Positions 1-8,405 of a stretch of 64,000 bases of DNA are shown piece after piece. Location: contig SVOK01000004.1 in the NCBI GenBank assembly GCA_015066445.1, positions 1 to 64,000 on the forward strand, written 5' to 3'. Origin of the DNA: Oscillospiraceae bacterium (lineage in GTDB: Bacteria > Bacillota > Clostridia > Oscillospirales > Acutalibacteraceae). The position numbers were made by a program, and so were the translations under genes. Every line of letters starts with the position of its first letter. The first letter of the stretch is position 1. Under the pieces are notes generated by a model that was given only the letters and a program-made list of their open reading frames with translations, had not been told where the DNA came from and made no database searches.

Positions 1-7
1 AGTAAAA

Positions 8-1027
8 ATGAAAGAAACTTTAAATTCTATCAGCATAGCCGCTAAAGAAGCTATAGCCACCGCTGCTGATGAAGCCCAGATTGAAGAAATCAGGGTAAAA
101 TATTTAGGTAAAAAGGGCGAGCTTACCGCTATTTTAAAGCAAATGGGTTCACTTTCTCCTGAGGAGCGCCCAAAAATGGGGGCTTTGGTTAACGAAGCCA
201 AGCAAGAGCTTGAAGCACTTATCGGTGAGAAAAAGGAAGAGCTTAAGGCAGCCGCACAGGAAGCTAAGCTCAAAGAGGAAACCATCGATATTACAATGCC
301 TGCAAAGGAATTAAAGCCAGGCAAGCTTCATCCGCTTAACACTGTGCTTGACGATATGATAAACATATTCCAATCTATGGGCTTTGATGTTGTAGACGGT
401 CCTGAGGTTGAAACCGACCATTATAACTTTGAGTGTCTCAATGTGCCTGCAGACCACCCCGCACGTGATATGCAGGATACCTTCTATCTTGCAGAGAATA
501 TTCTCTTGCGTACACAGACCTCTGCTGCACAAATAAGAACAATGGAAACCAGAAAGCCCCCTATCAGAGTTATCTGTCCCGGACGAGTTTTCCGTGCTGA
601 CGAGGTTGACGCTACCCACTCACCCGTTTTCCACCAGATTGAAGGTCTTGTTGTTGATAAGGGCATTACTATGTGCGACCTTAAGGGTATTCTTGAGCAA
701 TTTGCCCACGAAATTTACGGAAGTGAGACAAAGGTTAAATTCCGTCCTTCCTTCTTCCCCTTTACAGAGCCTTCTGTTGAGGTTGATGTTACCTGTTCAG
801 AGTGCGGCGGTAAGGGTTGTCGTGTTTGTAAGGGTGACGGTTGGATTGAAATTCTTGGTGCAGGTATGGTTCACCCCAATGTTTTACGCAGCTGTGGCAT
901 TGACCCTGAGGAATATTCAGGCTTTGCATTCGGTATCGGTCTTGACCGTCTTACCACTACACGCTATAAGATAAGCGATATCCGTCTTTTGTTTGAGAAC
1001 GATAAGCGCTTCCTTGACCAGTTTTAA
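8..1027 (+). CDS. pheS: Phenylalanine--tRNA ligase alpha subunit
   Basis: Cytoplasmic alpha subunit of the heterotetrameric class II synthetase that charges tRNA-Phe. The 339 residues are full length for the family. An N-terminal coiled-coil arm (about residues 1-90), which binds tRNA, is followed by the class II catalytic core; the motif 2 region reads RVFRADEVDATHSPVFHQ and motif 3 reads GFAFGIGLDR near the C-terminus. A CSECGGKGCRVCKGDGW segment matches a cysteine-rich insert seen in Firmicute PheS. pheT follows 16 bp downstream with its own strong ribosome binding site, so the two are co-transcribed. The promoter and any T-box leader lie before the window. Identification is secure. Confidence 0.98.
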   Translation: MKETLNSISIAAKEAIATAADEAQIEEIRVKYLGKKGELTAILKQMGSLSPEERPKMGALVNEAKQELEALIGEKKEELKAAAQEAKLKEETIDITMPAKELKPGKLHPLNTVLDDMINIFQSMGFDVVDGPEVETDHYNFECLNVPADHPARDMQDTFYLAENILLRTQTSAAQIRTMETRKPPIRVICPGRVFRADEVDATHSPVFHQIEGLVVDKGITMCDLKGILEQFAHEIYGSETKVKFRPSFFPFTEPSVEVDVTCSECGGKGCRVCKGDGWIEILGAGMVHPNVLRSCGIDPEEYSGFAFGIGLDRLTTTRYKISDIRLLFENDKRFLDQF

Positions 1028-1043
1028 AGGAGGGTTTTAAATA

Positions 1044-3434
1044 ATGAAAATTTCACTTAAAGCATTAAAATATTATGTTGATATAAATGTACCTGTAGAA
1101 GAGCTTTGCGACCGTATGGTTATGGCAGGCTTTGAGGTTGAGAGTATTGAAAAGCAGGGCGACAATCTCGTAAATGTTGTTGTAGCGCGTATTGTGGAAA
1201 TTGCTCCCCACGAAAACAGCGACCATTTGCAGATTTGCCAGATGGATATAGGTGCAGATGAGCTTGTACAAATTGTTACAGGCGCACAGAATATTAAAGT
1301 TGGTGACCTTGTTCCTGCCGCTTTAAATGACAGTTATCTTCCCTGCGGAGCTCATATTGTAAATGGTAAGCTTCGCGGTGTTCCCTCTAACGGTATGCTC
1401 TGCTCAGGCGAGGAGCTTTGCCTTACAGAGGCGGATTACGAGGGCGCATCCGTAAACGGAATACTTATTCTTAAGGATACACACCCTGTAGGTACTGATA
1501 TGCGTGAGGTTTTAGGTCTTGACGATTATATAATCGACTTCAAAATCACCGCAAACCGCCCTGACTGTAACTGCTTTATCGGTGTTGCTAAGGAAATCGG
1601 TGTTGTTTTAGGTACCGAATTTAAAGCACCTGTCCCCGAATATAAAACTGTTGGCGGCAACATTAACGACTACATCAGCGTTGAGGTTAAAAACTATAAC
1701 CTTTGTCCCCGTTATATAGGCAGAGTTGTAAAGAATTTAAGAATTAAAGAATCCCCTGTCTGGATGCAGAAAGCGCTTTTGGCTTCGGGTATGAGACCGA
1801 TTAACAACATTGTTGATATTACAAACTTTGTTATGCTTGAAACAGGTCAGCCTATGCACGCATTCAATTACAACGATTTGGCTGATAAGAAAATTATTGT
1901 AAGAAATGCACGTGTGGGTGAGAGTATTACCACACTTGACGGTAAAGACTATAACTTAACCGAAGATATGCTTGTTATTGCTGACGGTGAAAAGCCTTCC
2001 TGCCTTGCAGGTATTATGGGCGGCAAAGAAAGTGAAATTGAGGACGATACCAAGGATTTATTCTTAGAGTCTGCTAAATTCCGCCGTGATAATATCCGTC
2101 ACACAGGCAGAGCTTTGGGTATCAGAACAGAGGCAAGTGGAAGATACGAACGCGGTGTTGACATTATGAATGTTGAATATGCCGCAGAGCGTGCTTTACA
2201 GCTTATTTATGAGCTTGATGCAGGCGATATTATTGAAGGTGTTATTGACTGTAATGAGGGACTCCCTGAGGACAGAATAATAACCGTTACCACAGATAAG
2301 ATTATGGAGCTTATTGGTGTTGATGTTCCTGACGATACTATCGTTGATATTCTTAACCGTTTAGGACTTCCCACAACTATTAATGGTAAAGAAATCACCT
2401 GCCGTGTTCCCTCTATCCGTGATGATGTTGAAGGCAGAGCCGATTTAGCTGAAGAAGTAATGCGAATTTACGGCTATGACCACATTATTGGTACTCCTAT
2501 GAAAGGTACTGTGGTAAGAGGTAATTTATTACCCGAAAGAATTAAGACTAACAAAATTAAAAAGCTTCTCACAGGAGCAGGTGCCTATGAAATAGCAACC
2601 TATTCTTTTATAGCATCAAAGGCTATTGACACTCTAAATTTAGCCGAAGATGACGAACGCAGAAATCAGATTAAGATTATTAATCCTTTGGGTGACGAGT
2701 ATTCTACAATGCGTACTCAGCTCACAACAAGTATGCTTACTGTACTTGCAACCAACATTAATAAGAAGATTACTGACGGCAGATTCTTTGAGATTAGCAA
2801 ACGCTTTATTCCTAAAGCATTACCGCTTACAGAACAGCCCTTAGAGCTTGCTACAATGTCTATTGGTATTTACGGCAAGGATGAAGACTTCTTCACCTTA
2901 AAGGGTATGATAGAAGCAATAACCAAGCTTTTCGGCGCTCATACTGAGTATCAGAGAAGCGCTGAGCCTTATCTCCACCCGGGCAGACAGGCACTTGTAA
3001 AGGCCAATAATAAAGAGGTTGCCGTATTCGGTGAGGTTCACCCTGCTGTTGCTGCAGCTTATGGAATAGAAGAAAAAGTTTATGTAGCTGAAATTAAGCT
3101 TGATGTGCTTTTAACCATTGAAAAGCGCAAGACTGTTTACAAACCGTTACCCAAGTTCCCTGCTGTTGAGCGTGACTTTGCAATGCTTGTAGACGCTGAT
3201 CTTCCTGTTGGAGCTATTGAAAAAGCGATTTCCTCGGGTGCGGGCAGACTGCTTGAAAAAATTGAGCTTTTTGATATTTATCAGGGTGCACAGATACCCG
3301 AGGGTAAAAAGAGTGTTGCTTACAGCGTTTGGCTCCGTTCTCAGGACAGCACCCTTACCGATAAGGAAATTGAGGACGCTTCAAGCAAAATTATTAAAAA
3401 GCTTGAGGGCATTGGCGCAGAACTCAGAAAATAA
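1044..3434 (+). CDS. pheT: Phenylalanine--tRNA ligase beta subunit
   Basis: Beta subunit that pairs with PheS. At 796 residues it is the usual length. It shows the EMAP/tRNA-binding OB-fold at about residues 40-150 (VVVARIVEIAPHENSDHLQI), the B3/4 editing region around 200-370 (NIVDITNFVMLETGQPMHAF), the B5 DNA-binding-like domain at about 400-475, the catalytic-like domain, and a C-terminal ferredoxin-fold anticodon-binding domain beginning near FPAVERDFAMLVD. Editing of mischarged Tyr-tRNA-Phe is a known function of the B3/4 domain. The start is fixed by AAAGGAGGG 9 bases upstream. It is the last gene of the pheST unit, because a new promoter for the next gene starts just after the stop. 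Confidence 0.98.
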   Translation: MKISLKALKYYVDINVPVEELCDRMVMAGFEVESIEKQGDNLVNVVVARIVEIAPHENSDHLQICQMDIGADELVQIVTGAQNIKVGDLVPAALNDSYLPCGAHIVNGKLRGVPSNGMLCSGEELCLTEADYEGASVNGILILKDTHPVGTDMREVLGLDDYIIDFKITANRPDCNCFIGVAKEIGVVLGTEFKAPVPEYKTVGGNINDYISVEVKNYNLCPRYIGRVVKNLRIKESPVWMQKALLASGMRPINNIVDITNFVMLETGQPMHAFNYNDLADKKIIVRNARVGESITTLDGKDYNLTEDMLVIADGEKPSCLAGIMGGKESEIEDDTKDLFLESAKFRRDNIRHTGRALGIRTEASGRYERGVDIMNVEYAAERALQLIYELDAGDIIEGVIDCNEGLPEDRIITVTTDKIMELIGVDVPDDTIVDILNRLGLPTTINGKEITCRVPSIRDDVEGRADLAEEVMRIYGYDHIIGTPMKGTVVRGNLLPERIKTNKIKKLLTGAGAYEIATYSFIASKAIDTLNLAEDDERRNQIKIINPLGDEYSTMRTQLTTSMLTVLATNINKKITDGRFFEISKRFIPKALPLTEQPLELATMSIGIYGKDEDFFTLKGMIEAITKLFGAHTEYQRSAEPYLHPGRQALVKANNKEVAVFGEVHPAVAAAYGIEEKVYVAEIKLDVLLTIEKRKTVYKPLPKFPAVERDFAMLVDADLPVGAIEKAISSGAGRLLEKIELFDIYQGAQIPEGKKSVAYSVWLRSQDSTLTDKEIEDASSKIIKKLEGIGAELRK

Positions 3435-3437
3435 TAC

Positions 3438-3466
3438 TTGCACTTTTTGAAAATTTAGTATACAAT
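3438..3466 (+). promoter_or_regulatory. Sigma-A promoter of ireB
   Basis: TTGCAC and TACAAT are separated by 17 bp, immediately after the pheT stop. It gives the small ireB gene transcription independent of pheST. Confidence 0.7.
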
Positions 3467-3496
3467 ATATTTAGATGTTAATGTGAGGTGTTATTT

Positions 3497-3742
3497 ATGA
3501 ACGATAGAACAATGACCTTTTCTATAGGCGACGAGGCCGAGCAGGAAATTAGAAACATTTTGGTTACAGTTTATGATTCTTTAAAAGAAAAGGGCTATAA
3601 TCCCATAAATCAGATAGTAGGCTATATTCTTTCCGAAGACCCTACTTATATTACCACTCATAATAATGCCCGAAATCTTATAAGAAGAATTGACCGTGAC
3701 ACATTGTTACAGTCGCTTGTAAAATATTATTTAAGTGCATAA
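3497..3742 (+). CDS. ireB: IreB family regulatory phosphoprotein
   Basis: An 81-residue cytoplasmic protein of the IreB (formerly DUF965/YrzL) family. In Enterococcus faecalis, IreB is phosphorylated on N-terminal threonines by the PASTA kinase IreK and negatively regulates cephalosporin tolerance. The N-terminus [15 protein letters not shown] and the conserved [19 protein letters not shown] core are both present, and the threonine is kept. The track begins at a GTG (3488), but that codon lies inside the GAGGTG ribosome binding site; the ATG at 3497 sits 6 bases behind it and gives the usual family N-terminus. It has its own promoter and terminator. No IreK/PrkC kinase gene lies in this window. 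Confidence 0.92.
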   Translation: MNDRTMTFSIGDEAEQEIRNILVTVYDSLKEKGYNPINQIVGYILSEDPTYITTHNNARNLIRRIDRDTLLQSLVKYYLSA

Positions 3743-3743
3743 G

Positions 3744-3781
3744 AAAAATCCCCTTAACCTAATGGTTAAGGGGATTTTTTT
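3744..3781. terminator. Bidirectional intrinsic terminator
   Basis: A 16-bp perfect stem (AAAAATCCCCTTAACC and its complement) with a TAAT loop has runs of A and T on both sides. It lies between the convergent ireB and the P-type ATPase gene and can end both transcripts; it touches the ATPase stop codon. Confidence 0.93.
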
Positions 3782-6374
3782 ATTTTGCTGTTTTTCTTAA
3801 AACAAGCTTTAATATTTCGGTTACAGGAATTATAAGAATTGATAGTGCAAACGAAACAATAAATTCTTTAAAGCTTAATATTTTAAGACCGAATATAAAT
3901 CCTGCAGGAGTGAAAATAAGGAACAGGATTATGAAAATAGTGAGCCCGACTGAATAATTCATAAACTTGTTTGAAAGAATATTTTTGCCCAAAACAGAGC
4001 CTTCAAACTTATTGTTTATACAATGGAATATTTGTGAAATACCCAAGGTTGCAAATGCCATAGTCATTGCGGTTTTACTGTCACCAAAATCATATCCGCA
4101 GGAATAAGAAATAAGCGTTATAACCGCAATAAACACACTTTGCACTGCAATGGAAATAATAGATTTCAAATCAAAAATTCTGCCAAGTGAAGAAAGCGGC
4201 TTAGCACTCATACAGGCGTCCTCCGCCTTTTCCATGCTAAGTGATAATGCAGGTGCGCAGTCTGTAAGAAGATTTATCCACAAAAGTCCAACTGCGGCAA
4301 CGGGGGCTTCCCTAAAAATCAGCAAACCGAAAAGCACTGCTAAAATTTCAGCAAAATTACAGCTAAACAGATAGTTAACAGATTTTCTGATATTGCTGAA
4401 AAGCCCGCGGCTTTCTTTAATAGCTTTAACTACCGAGTCAAATCGGTTATCCGAAATTATAATATCGGCATTTCCCTTAGCAACATCTGCACCGAATTTA
4501 CCGATGGCGCAACCAACATCTGCCAAAGCCAAAGCATCGGCGTCCTCAACGCTGTCACCCGTAATAGCTATAATCTTTTTGCGTTGCTGCCAAGCTTTAA
4601 CTATTCTAAGCTTATCGCTTGGAGAAACACGTGCAAATACAGAATAGTTTTCAATACTGCCTGCCAGCTCAGCATCGCTCATTTCGTTTAATTCAGCGCC
4701 TGTAATGGCAAGAGTACCGTCCTTCAAAATACCAATTCTACGAGCAATAGCCTTTGCGGTGTTTAAATTATCACCTGTTACCATAACGGTTTTGATACCC
4801 GCCCTGTCGCAAGCGGCAATTTCTTCAATAACGCCCTCTCTTGGTGGGTCGTCAAAAGCTAAAAGTCCCAAGAATATAAGCTCGTTTTCAATGTCCTCTG
4901 AATTGGGATTTGCTGGGATAGTATCAAGAGGCTTCATCGCAAGAGAAACCACTCTGTATGCTTCATTTGCCAAAGACTCATTATTTTTTAAAATTTCCTC
5001 ACCGTTACAGCCCTTGCAGTTTGGGATAACAGTTTCAGGAGCACCCTTAACAATAGCGAATGGGCGTTCATTAATCATTGTGATAACACTCATTGTTTTT
5101 CGCTCTGTATCAAAAGGAACTTCAGCTATATGCGGAAATATTCCATTAACGTCCTGCACAGACATAGAATTATAAGCAAGGCAGGCTTTTTCTATAGCAT
5201 TCTCAGTAGAATCATTATTAAGAGTGGAACAAGCGGTAGCTAATTTTAATATCAGAGAAGTATTTTCGTCAATACCCTCATTTTCTAAATCGATAATTTT
5301 TTTACCGTTAAAGATTTTGCTTAAAACCATCTTATTGCGTGTAAAAACGCCTGTTTTATCACAGCATATAACATCAGTTTTACCGAGTAGCTCTGCTGCG
5401 GAAGCATCTTTAACAATAATCTTATCCTTTAAAATTCGCTGTATTCCTATAGCGATTACAATTGTGGTAATTGCAGGCAAGCCCTCAGGTATAGCGGCAA
5501 CAGCCAATGCCACAGAATTCATAAAATTATTAACCGTCATAACCGCAAATTGGCTGGAATTAAAATTCTGTATCATAGCTATTAAGAAAACAATAGCGCA
5601 AACCGAAAGAATTGCAATATTAACTATTTTCCCAATGCCCTCAAGCTGATTTTGAAGCGGAAGCCTATCCTCCCCTGTCTGCTGTAATAAAGCTGAGGTT
5701 CTACCAATTTCAGTATTAAGACCCGTTGCTACTACTACTGCTTTTGCAGTTCCGTGAACAACACTACAGCCCGAAAAGACCATATTACTGCGCTTTTCAA
5801 GTGTTGTGATTTCTTCAAAAATCTCATCGGGATTTTTTTCTACAGGCACTTCAACCCCTGTAAGTACCGTTTCATTGCAACGAAATTCATTCGCTTCAAT
5901 AAGGCGGGCATCTGCGGGGATATAGTCACCTTCTTCGAGCAAAATTATATCACCTGTTACCAAATTTGCCGCATTGACCGATTTTAAAATACCGTCACGC
6001 AAAACCGTTACAGTTGGGTTAGTGGTCTGCTTAATGCTGTCTAGCGTATTATTGCAGGAAAAAAGATAATATGCGCTTATAAAAGCGTTAATAACCACAA
6101 TAGCCACAATTAAAAGCGGAGAATACAAATTAACAGTATCCTGCATAAGCGATACTATAAAGGCTACAACCGCTATAACAAGAAGAGAAATAACCAATTT
6201 GCTTTTCATCTGTGCTAAAAAATAGCTTGAAAATTTGGGGCGTTCTATACGTGAAATTACATTTTGACCGCTATCCTCAAGGCGCATATCTGCAATGCCG
6301 TTTGCGAGTCCCTCTTTATCGTCAACCTGCAATTCTTTTAATACCTCTTCAGAGCTTGAGCTATGCCAAATCAT
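3780..6374 (-). CDS. P-type (P2A-like) cation-transporting ATPase with altered catalytic motifs
   Basis: An 864-residue membrane ATPase built like bacterial Ca2+ pumps: cytoplasmic N-terminus (EEVLKELQVDDKEGL), two membrane hairpins, A domain, M4 with AIPEGLPA, P and N domains with KGAPE, and a C-terminal membrane block with NLLTDCAPAL. The phosphorylated Asp is kept (CCDKTG). Three otherwise near-invariant motifs differ: A-domain TGES reads TGVE, DKTGTLT reads DKTGVFT, and TGDGVNDAPAL reads TGDSVEDADAL. The TGES glutamate drives dephosphorylation in characterised pumps, so the cycle may be altered. The reading frame is intact, which argues against a decaying gene. The start overlaps the stop of the preceding Nfo-like gene by 4 bp (GGGGTAACTAAATG). 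The transported ion is unknown. Confidence 0.85.
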   Translation of the reverse strand: MIWHSSSSEEVLKELQVDDKEGLANGIADMRLEDSGQNVISRIERPKFSSYFLAQMKSKLVISLLVIAVVAFIVSLMQDTVNLYSPLLIVAIVVINAFISAYYLFSCNNTLDSIKQTTNPTVTVLRDGILKSVNAANLVTGDIILLEEGDYIPADARLIEANEFRCNETVLTGVEVPVEKNPDEIFEEITTLEKRSNMVFSGCSVVHGTAKAVVVATGLNTEIGRTSALLQQTGEDRLPLQNQLEGIGKIVNIAILSVCAIVFLIAMIQNFNSSQFAVMTVNNFMNSVALAVAAIPEGLPAITTIVIAIGIQRILKDKIIVKDASAAELLGKTDVICCDKTGVFTRNKMVLSKIFNGKKIIDLENEGIDENTSLILKLATACSTLNNDSTENAIEKACLAYNSMSVQDVNGIFPHIAEVPFDTERKTMSVITMINERPFAIVKGAPETVIPNCKGCNGEEILKNNESLANEAYRVVSLAMKPLDTIPANPNSEDIENELIFLGLLAFDDPPREGVIEEIAACDRAGIKTVMVTGDNLNTAKAIARRIGILKDGTLAITGAELNEMSDAELAGSIENYSVFARVSPSDKLRIVKAWQQRKKIIAITGDSVEDADALALADVGCAIGKFGADVAKGNADIIISDNRFDSVVKAIKESRGLFSNIRKSVNYLFSCNFAEILAVLFGLLIFREAPVAAVGLLWINLLTDCAPALSLSMEKAEDACMSAKPLSSLGRIFDLKSIISIAVQSVFIAVITLISYSCGYDFGDSKTAMTMAFATLGISQIFHCINNKFEGSVLGKNILSNKFMNYSVGLTIFIILFLIFTPAGFIFGLKILSFKEFIVSFALSILIIPVTEILKLVLRKTAK

Positions 6375-7237
6375 TTAGTTACCCCCTTTGCAACAGAAAG
6401 ATAATAATCCTTCATCTGTTTTGCGTCTTCAGCCTGAGTTCCTGCCGATTCACAAATGAAAACAGGGCTACAGCCATATTTGTACGTAAGCTCCATAACG
6501 GGCTCAAAATCAGGACCGTAAACATTATCATCAAAGGTGAGATGACGTTTTTCGCCGCCTGTAGTATACTCAATTTTAGAAAAATGCGAATGGAAAGTTT
6601 TTAATCTGTCAATACCCAAAGCATTTTGAATAGATAAGAAGATTTTTTCAAAATCCTCTTTTGTTTTTAAAATTCCCATATCACGGGCATTTAAGTGACC
6701 AAAATCAATGCACGGAATAAGTCTTTCATCAATTTTGCAAAGCTCAAGAACCTCATCAAGAGTGCCTAGCTGATTTACCTTACCCATAGTTTCAGGACAG
6801 ATATGAATATCTCCAAGACCCTCTCTATCCAAGGCATCAATAGCAAGCTTCATAGTATCTATTGCAAGCTCTAATGCCTGTTCCCTGCTTATTTTACCGC
6901 AAGAGCCCGTGTGAACAATAATGCGATTTCCGCCCATAGCCTTAACGGCCTTAGCAGAAGCTAAAATATAGTTTACAGAATTAAGGCGTTTTTCCTCTTC
7001 CACAGAGGACATTGAAATATAATAAGGTGCATGGAGAGAAAGCTTAATATTGTGCTCTGCCGCAATTTTGCCAAGAGCTATAGCCTTTTCTTCGCCGATA
7101 TTAACACCTCTGCCACATTGGTATTCAAAACAGTCAAGCCCCATTTTAACAACATATTCAGGAACCTGAAGGCTGTTTTTATAGCCCATTTGTGTAAAGC
7201 TGTCAGAAGTCCCTGCAGGACCGAAAATAGCAGACAT
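6371..7237 (-). CDS. TIM-barrel protein related to endonuclease IV (Nfo)
   Basis: A 288-residue protein of the AP endonuclease family 2/xylose-isomerase-like TIM-barrel superfamily. Most metal-ligand motifs of endonuclease IV can be followed: SLHAPYY, IIVHTGS, CPETMGK, CIDFGHLNARD, FHSHFSK and FICESA. The ligand normally in a D-x-H pair late in the barrel appears as KRH, so one Asp ligand seems missing. It may act on abasic DNA as Nfo does or have a different phosphoester substrate. The start is supported by GAGGAGG 7 bases upstream; the gene sits directly after yqeG and overlaps the ATPase, so the three form one transcription unit. Confidence 0.75.
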   Translation of the reverse strand: MSAIFGPAGTSDSFTQMGYKNSLQVPEYVVKMGLDCFEYQCGRGVNIGEEKAIALGKIAAEHNIKLSLHAPYYISMSSVEEEKRLNSVNYILASAKAVKAMGGNRIIVHTGSCGKISREQALELAIDTMKLAIDALDREGLGDIHICPETMGKVNQLGTLDEVLELCKIDERLIPCIDFGHLNARDMGILKTKEDFEKIFLSIQNALGIDRLKTFHSHFSKIEYTTGGEKRHLTFDDNVYGPDFEPVMELTYKYGCSPVFICESAGTQAEDAKQMKDYYLSVAKGVTK

Positions 7238-7238
7238 A

Positions 7239-7742
7239 TTATGCCTCCTCAGTATTTTTTATCTTATAAAGCTTATAAACCAAGCGTTCAATTTTACGTT
7301 TGAATTTAAAGCCTGCTGTAGTCTCAAGCTTGATAGGTGTAAGAAGAATTGTTCTCACGCCTGTCAGTCTTCCTCCCAGAACATCGGTAAAAATCTGGTC
7401 GCCGACTATAGCGGTTTTTTTTCTTTTAGTTCCCAAAGCTTTGAGCGCTCTGATATATCCAAAAGGCAACGGCTTTAAACCGAGGCTTATGTAAGGCAGA
7501 GCGATTTTTTCAGCAAAAGGTTTTACTCTTGCCTCTTTGGAATTTGAAAGCACCATAAGCTTAATTCCGTTATTCTCCATTTCCCTGAGCCATTCGGGCA
7601 GACCGTCAGTAAGTATCTGACCGTGGTGGGTGGATAAGGTATTATCAACATCAAGAATAAGTGCTTCAATATTATATTTTTTAAGAATATTAATAGTAAT
7701 ATCCGTTACACGTTCTAATTTAATTTCGGGTTTTAAAAGCAT
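7239..7742 (-). CDS. yqeG: YqeG family HAD IIIA-type phosphatase
   Basis: A 167-residue haloacid dehalogenase-fold phosphatase. Motif I reads ALILDVDNTLS, motif II is in KLMVLSNSKE, and the C-terminal acidic motif appears in AIVGDQIFTDVLGG. YqeG proteins are widespread in Firmicutes, and the physiological substrate is not settled. The track start is a TTG that is part of the TTGGAG ribosome binding site; the ATG at 7742 is 6 bases downstream and is preferred. It is the first gene of a three-gene unit with the Nfo-like gene and the ATPase and lies just beyond the rpsU terminator. Confidence 0.88.
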   Translation of the reverse strand: MLLKPEIKLERVTDITINILKKYNIEALILDVDNTLSTHHGQILTDGLPEWLREMENNGIKLMVLSNSKEARVKPFAEKIALPYISLGLKPLPFGYIRALKALGTKRKKTAIVGDQIFTDVLGGRLTGVRTILLTPIKLETTAGFKFKRKIERLVYKLYKIKNTEEA

Positions 7743-7759
7743 TTTAATCTCCAAATCAA

Positions 7760-7790
7760 AAATAAAAAGCGGTTATAAATAACCGCTTTT
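7760..7790 (-). terminator. Intrinsic terminator after rpsU
   Basis: The stem AAAAGCGGTTA/TAACCGCTTTT has a 4-base loop and, on the minus strand, runs into TTTTTATTTTT. It separates secG-rpsU from yqeG. Confidence 0.85.
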
Positions 7791-7798
7791 AAATCTTA

Positions 7799-7975
7799 TT
7801 AGCGGAACTTTCTTTTACGAGCAGCTTCCGACTTCTTTTTACGCTTTACAGAGGGCTTCTCATAGTGCTCTCTCTTACGAACTTCCTGAATAACGCCATC
7901 TTTAGCAGTCTGTCTCTTAAAACGGCGTAAAGCGTTATCTAAGGATTCGTTCTCTTTAATTCTAACTTGACTCAT
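7799..7975 (-). CDS. rpsU: 30S ribosomal protein S21
   Basis: This gene is absent from the ORF track because it is short (58 residues). The translation begins [20 protein letters not shown] and ends in a lysine/arginine-rich tail ([15 protein letters not shown]), as expected for bS21, which binds the 3' minor domain of 16S rRNA in the small subunit. The start ATG follows an extended GGAGGGAGGG site. It lies downstream of secG on the same strand and is followed by a strong terminator. Confidence 0.95.
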   Translation of the reverse strand: MSQVRIKENESLDNALRRFKRQTAKDGVIQEVRKREHYEKPSVKRKKKSEAARKRKFR

Positions 7976-8022
7976 TTACATTCCCTCCCTCCGCACAAAT
8001 AGCAGGGGTCTTACTTAATATT

Positions 8023-8061
8023 AAGGACTATCGTCCTTGGAAAAGGTAATTAGTTACCTTT
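8023..8061 (-). other. Two small inverted repeats between secG and rpsU
   Basis: On the minus strand the secG stop codon is embedded in AAAGGTAA-CTAA-TTACCTTT, followed by a second hairpin AAGGAC-GATA-GTCCTT before the rpsU ribosome binding site. T-runs are short, so this could be a weak terminator, an RNA-processing site or an S21 translational control element. No family is recognised. Confidence 0.4.
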
Positions 8062-8301
8062 CAATGCGATAATATTTGCAACAATAGCAAGGATAAAGAA
8101 AATAATTGCTACATACTTTGTCCAACGTGATAAAAAAGCATCAAAGGTTCTTGCCTTATTCTTAGAAAGAAAAGTATCAGCACCGCCTGAAATGGCACCT
8201 GAAATACCTGCACGACGACCGGGCTGCAAAAGAACCGCAACAATTATGATAAGGGAAACGAGTATAACCAAAATACCTAAAATAATTTCAACTGCGTTCA
8301 C
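8050..8301 (-). CDS. secG: Preprotein translocase subunit SecG
   Basis: The small membrane subunit of the SecYEG translocon. With the GTG start the protein has 83 residues and two membrane helices (IILGILVILVSLIIIVAVLLQ and a C-terminal YVAIIFFILAIVANII) joined by a glycine-rich loop with GGADTFLSKNKAR, as in other SecG proteins. The track start (ATG at 8316) forms part of a GGAGGTG site; the GTG at 8301 lies 6 bases behind that site and gives the N-terminus NAVEIILG typical of Clostridia. It has its own promoter and is followed by rpsU. Confidence 0.93.
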   Translation of the reverse strand: MNAVEIILGILVILVSLIIIVAVLLQPGRRAGISGAISGGADTFLSKNKARTFDAFLSRWTKYVAIIFFILAIVANIIALKGN

Positions 8302-8354
8302 CTGTTTCACCTCCATACAAACATTTAACTGCCAACATTGGCAACGTTAAGAAT

Positions 8355-8383
8355 ATAATAACACACTATAATAAAATTTGCAA
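8355..8383 (-). promoter_or_regulatory. Sigma-A promoter of secG-rpsU
   Basis: On the minus strand TTGCAA and TATTAT are separated by 17 bp. A short hairpin (TGCCAA-TG-TTGGCA) lies between the promoter and the secG ribosome binding site. Confidence 0.7.
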
Positions 8384-8405
8384 CAATTATTTTTAAAAAA
8401 TCACA

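Noticed and set aside
4705-5649. Plus-strand ORFs of 156 and 141 residues inside the ATPase gene
   Set aside because: Antisense shadows of a well-supported coding region.
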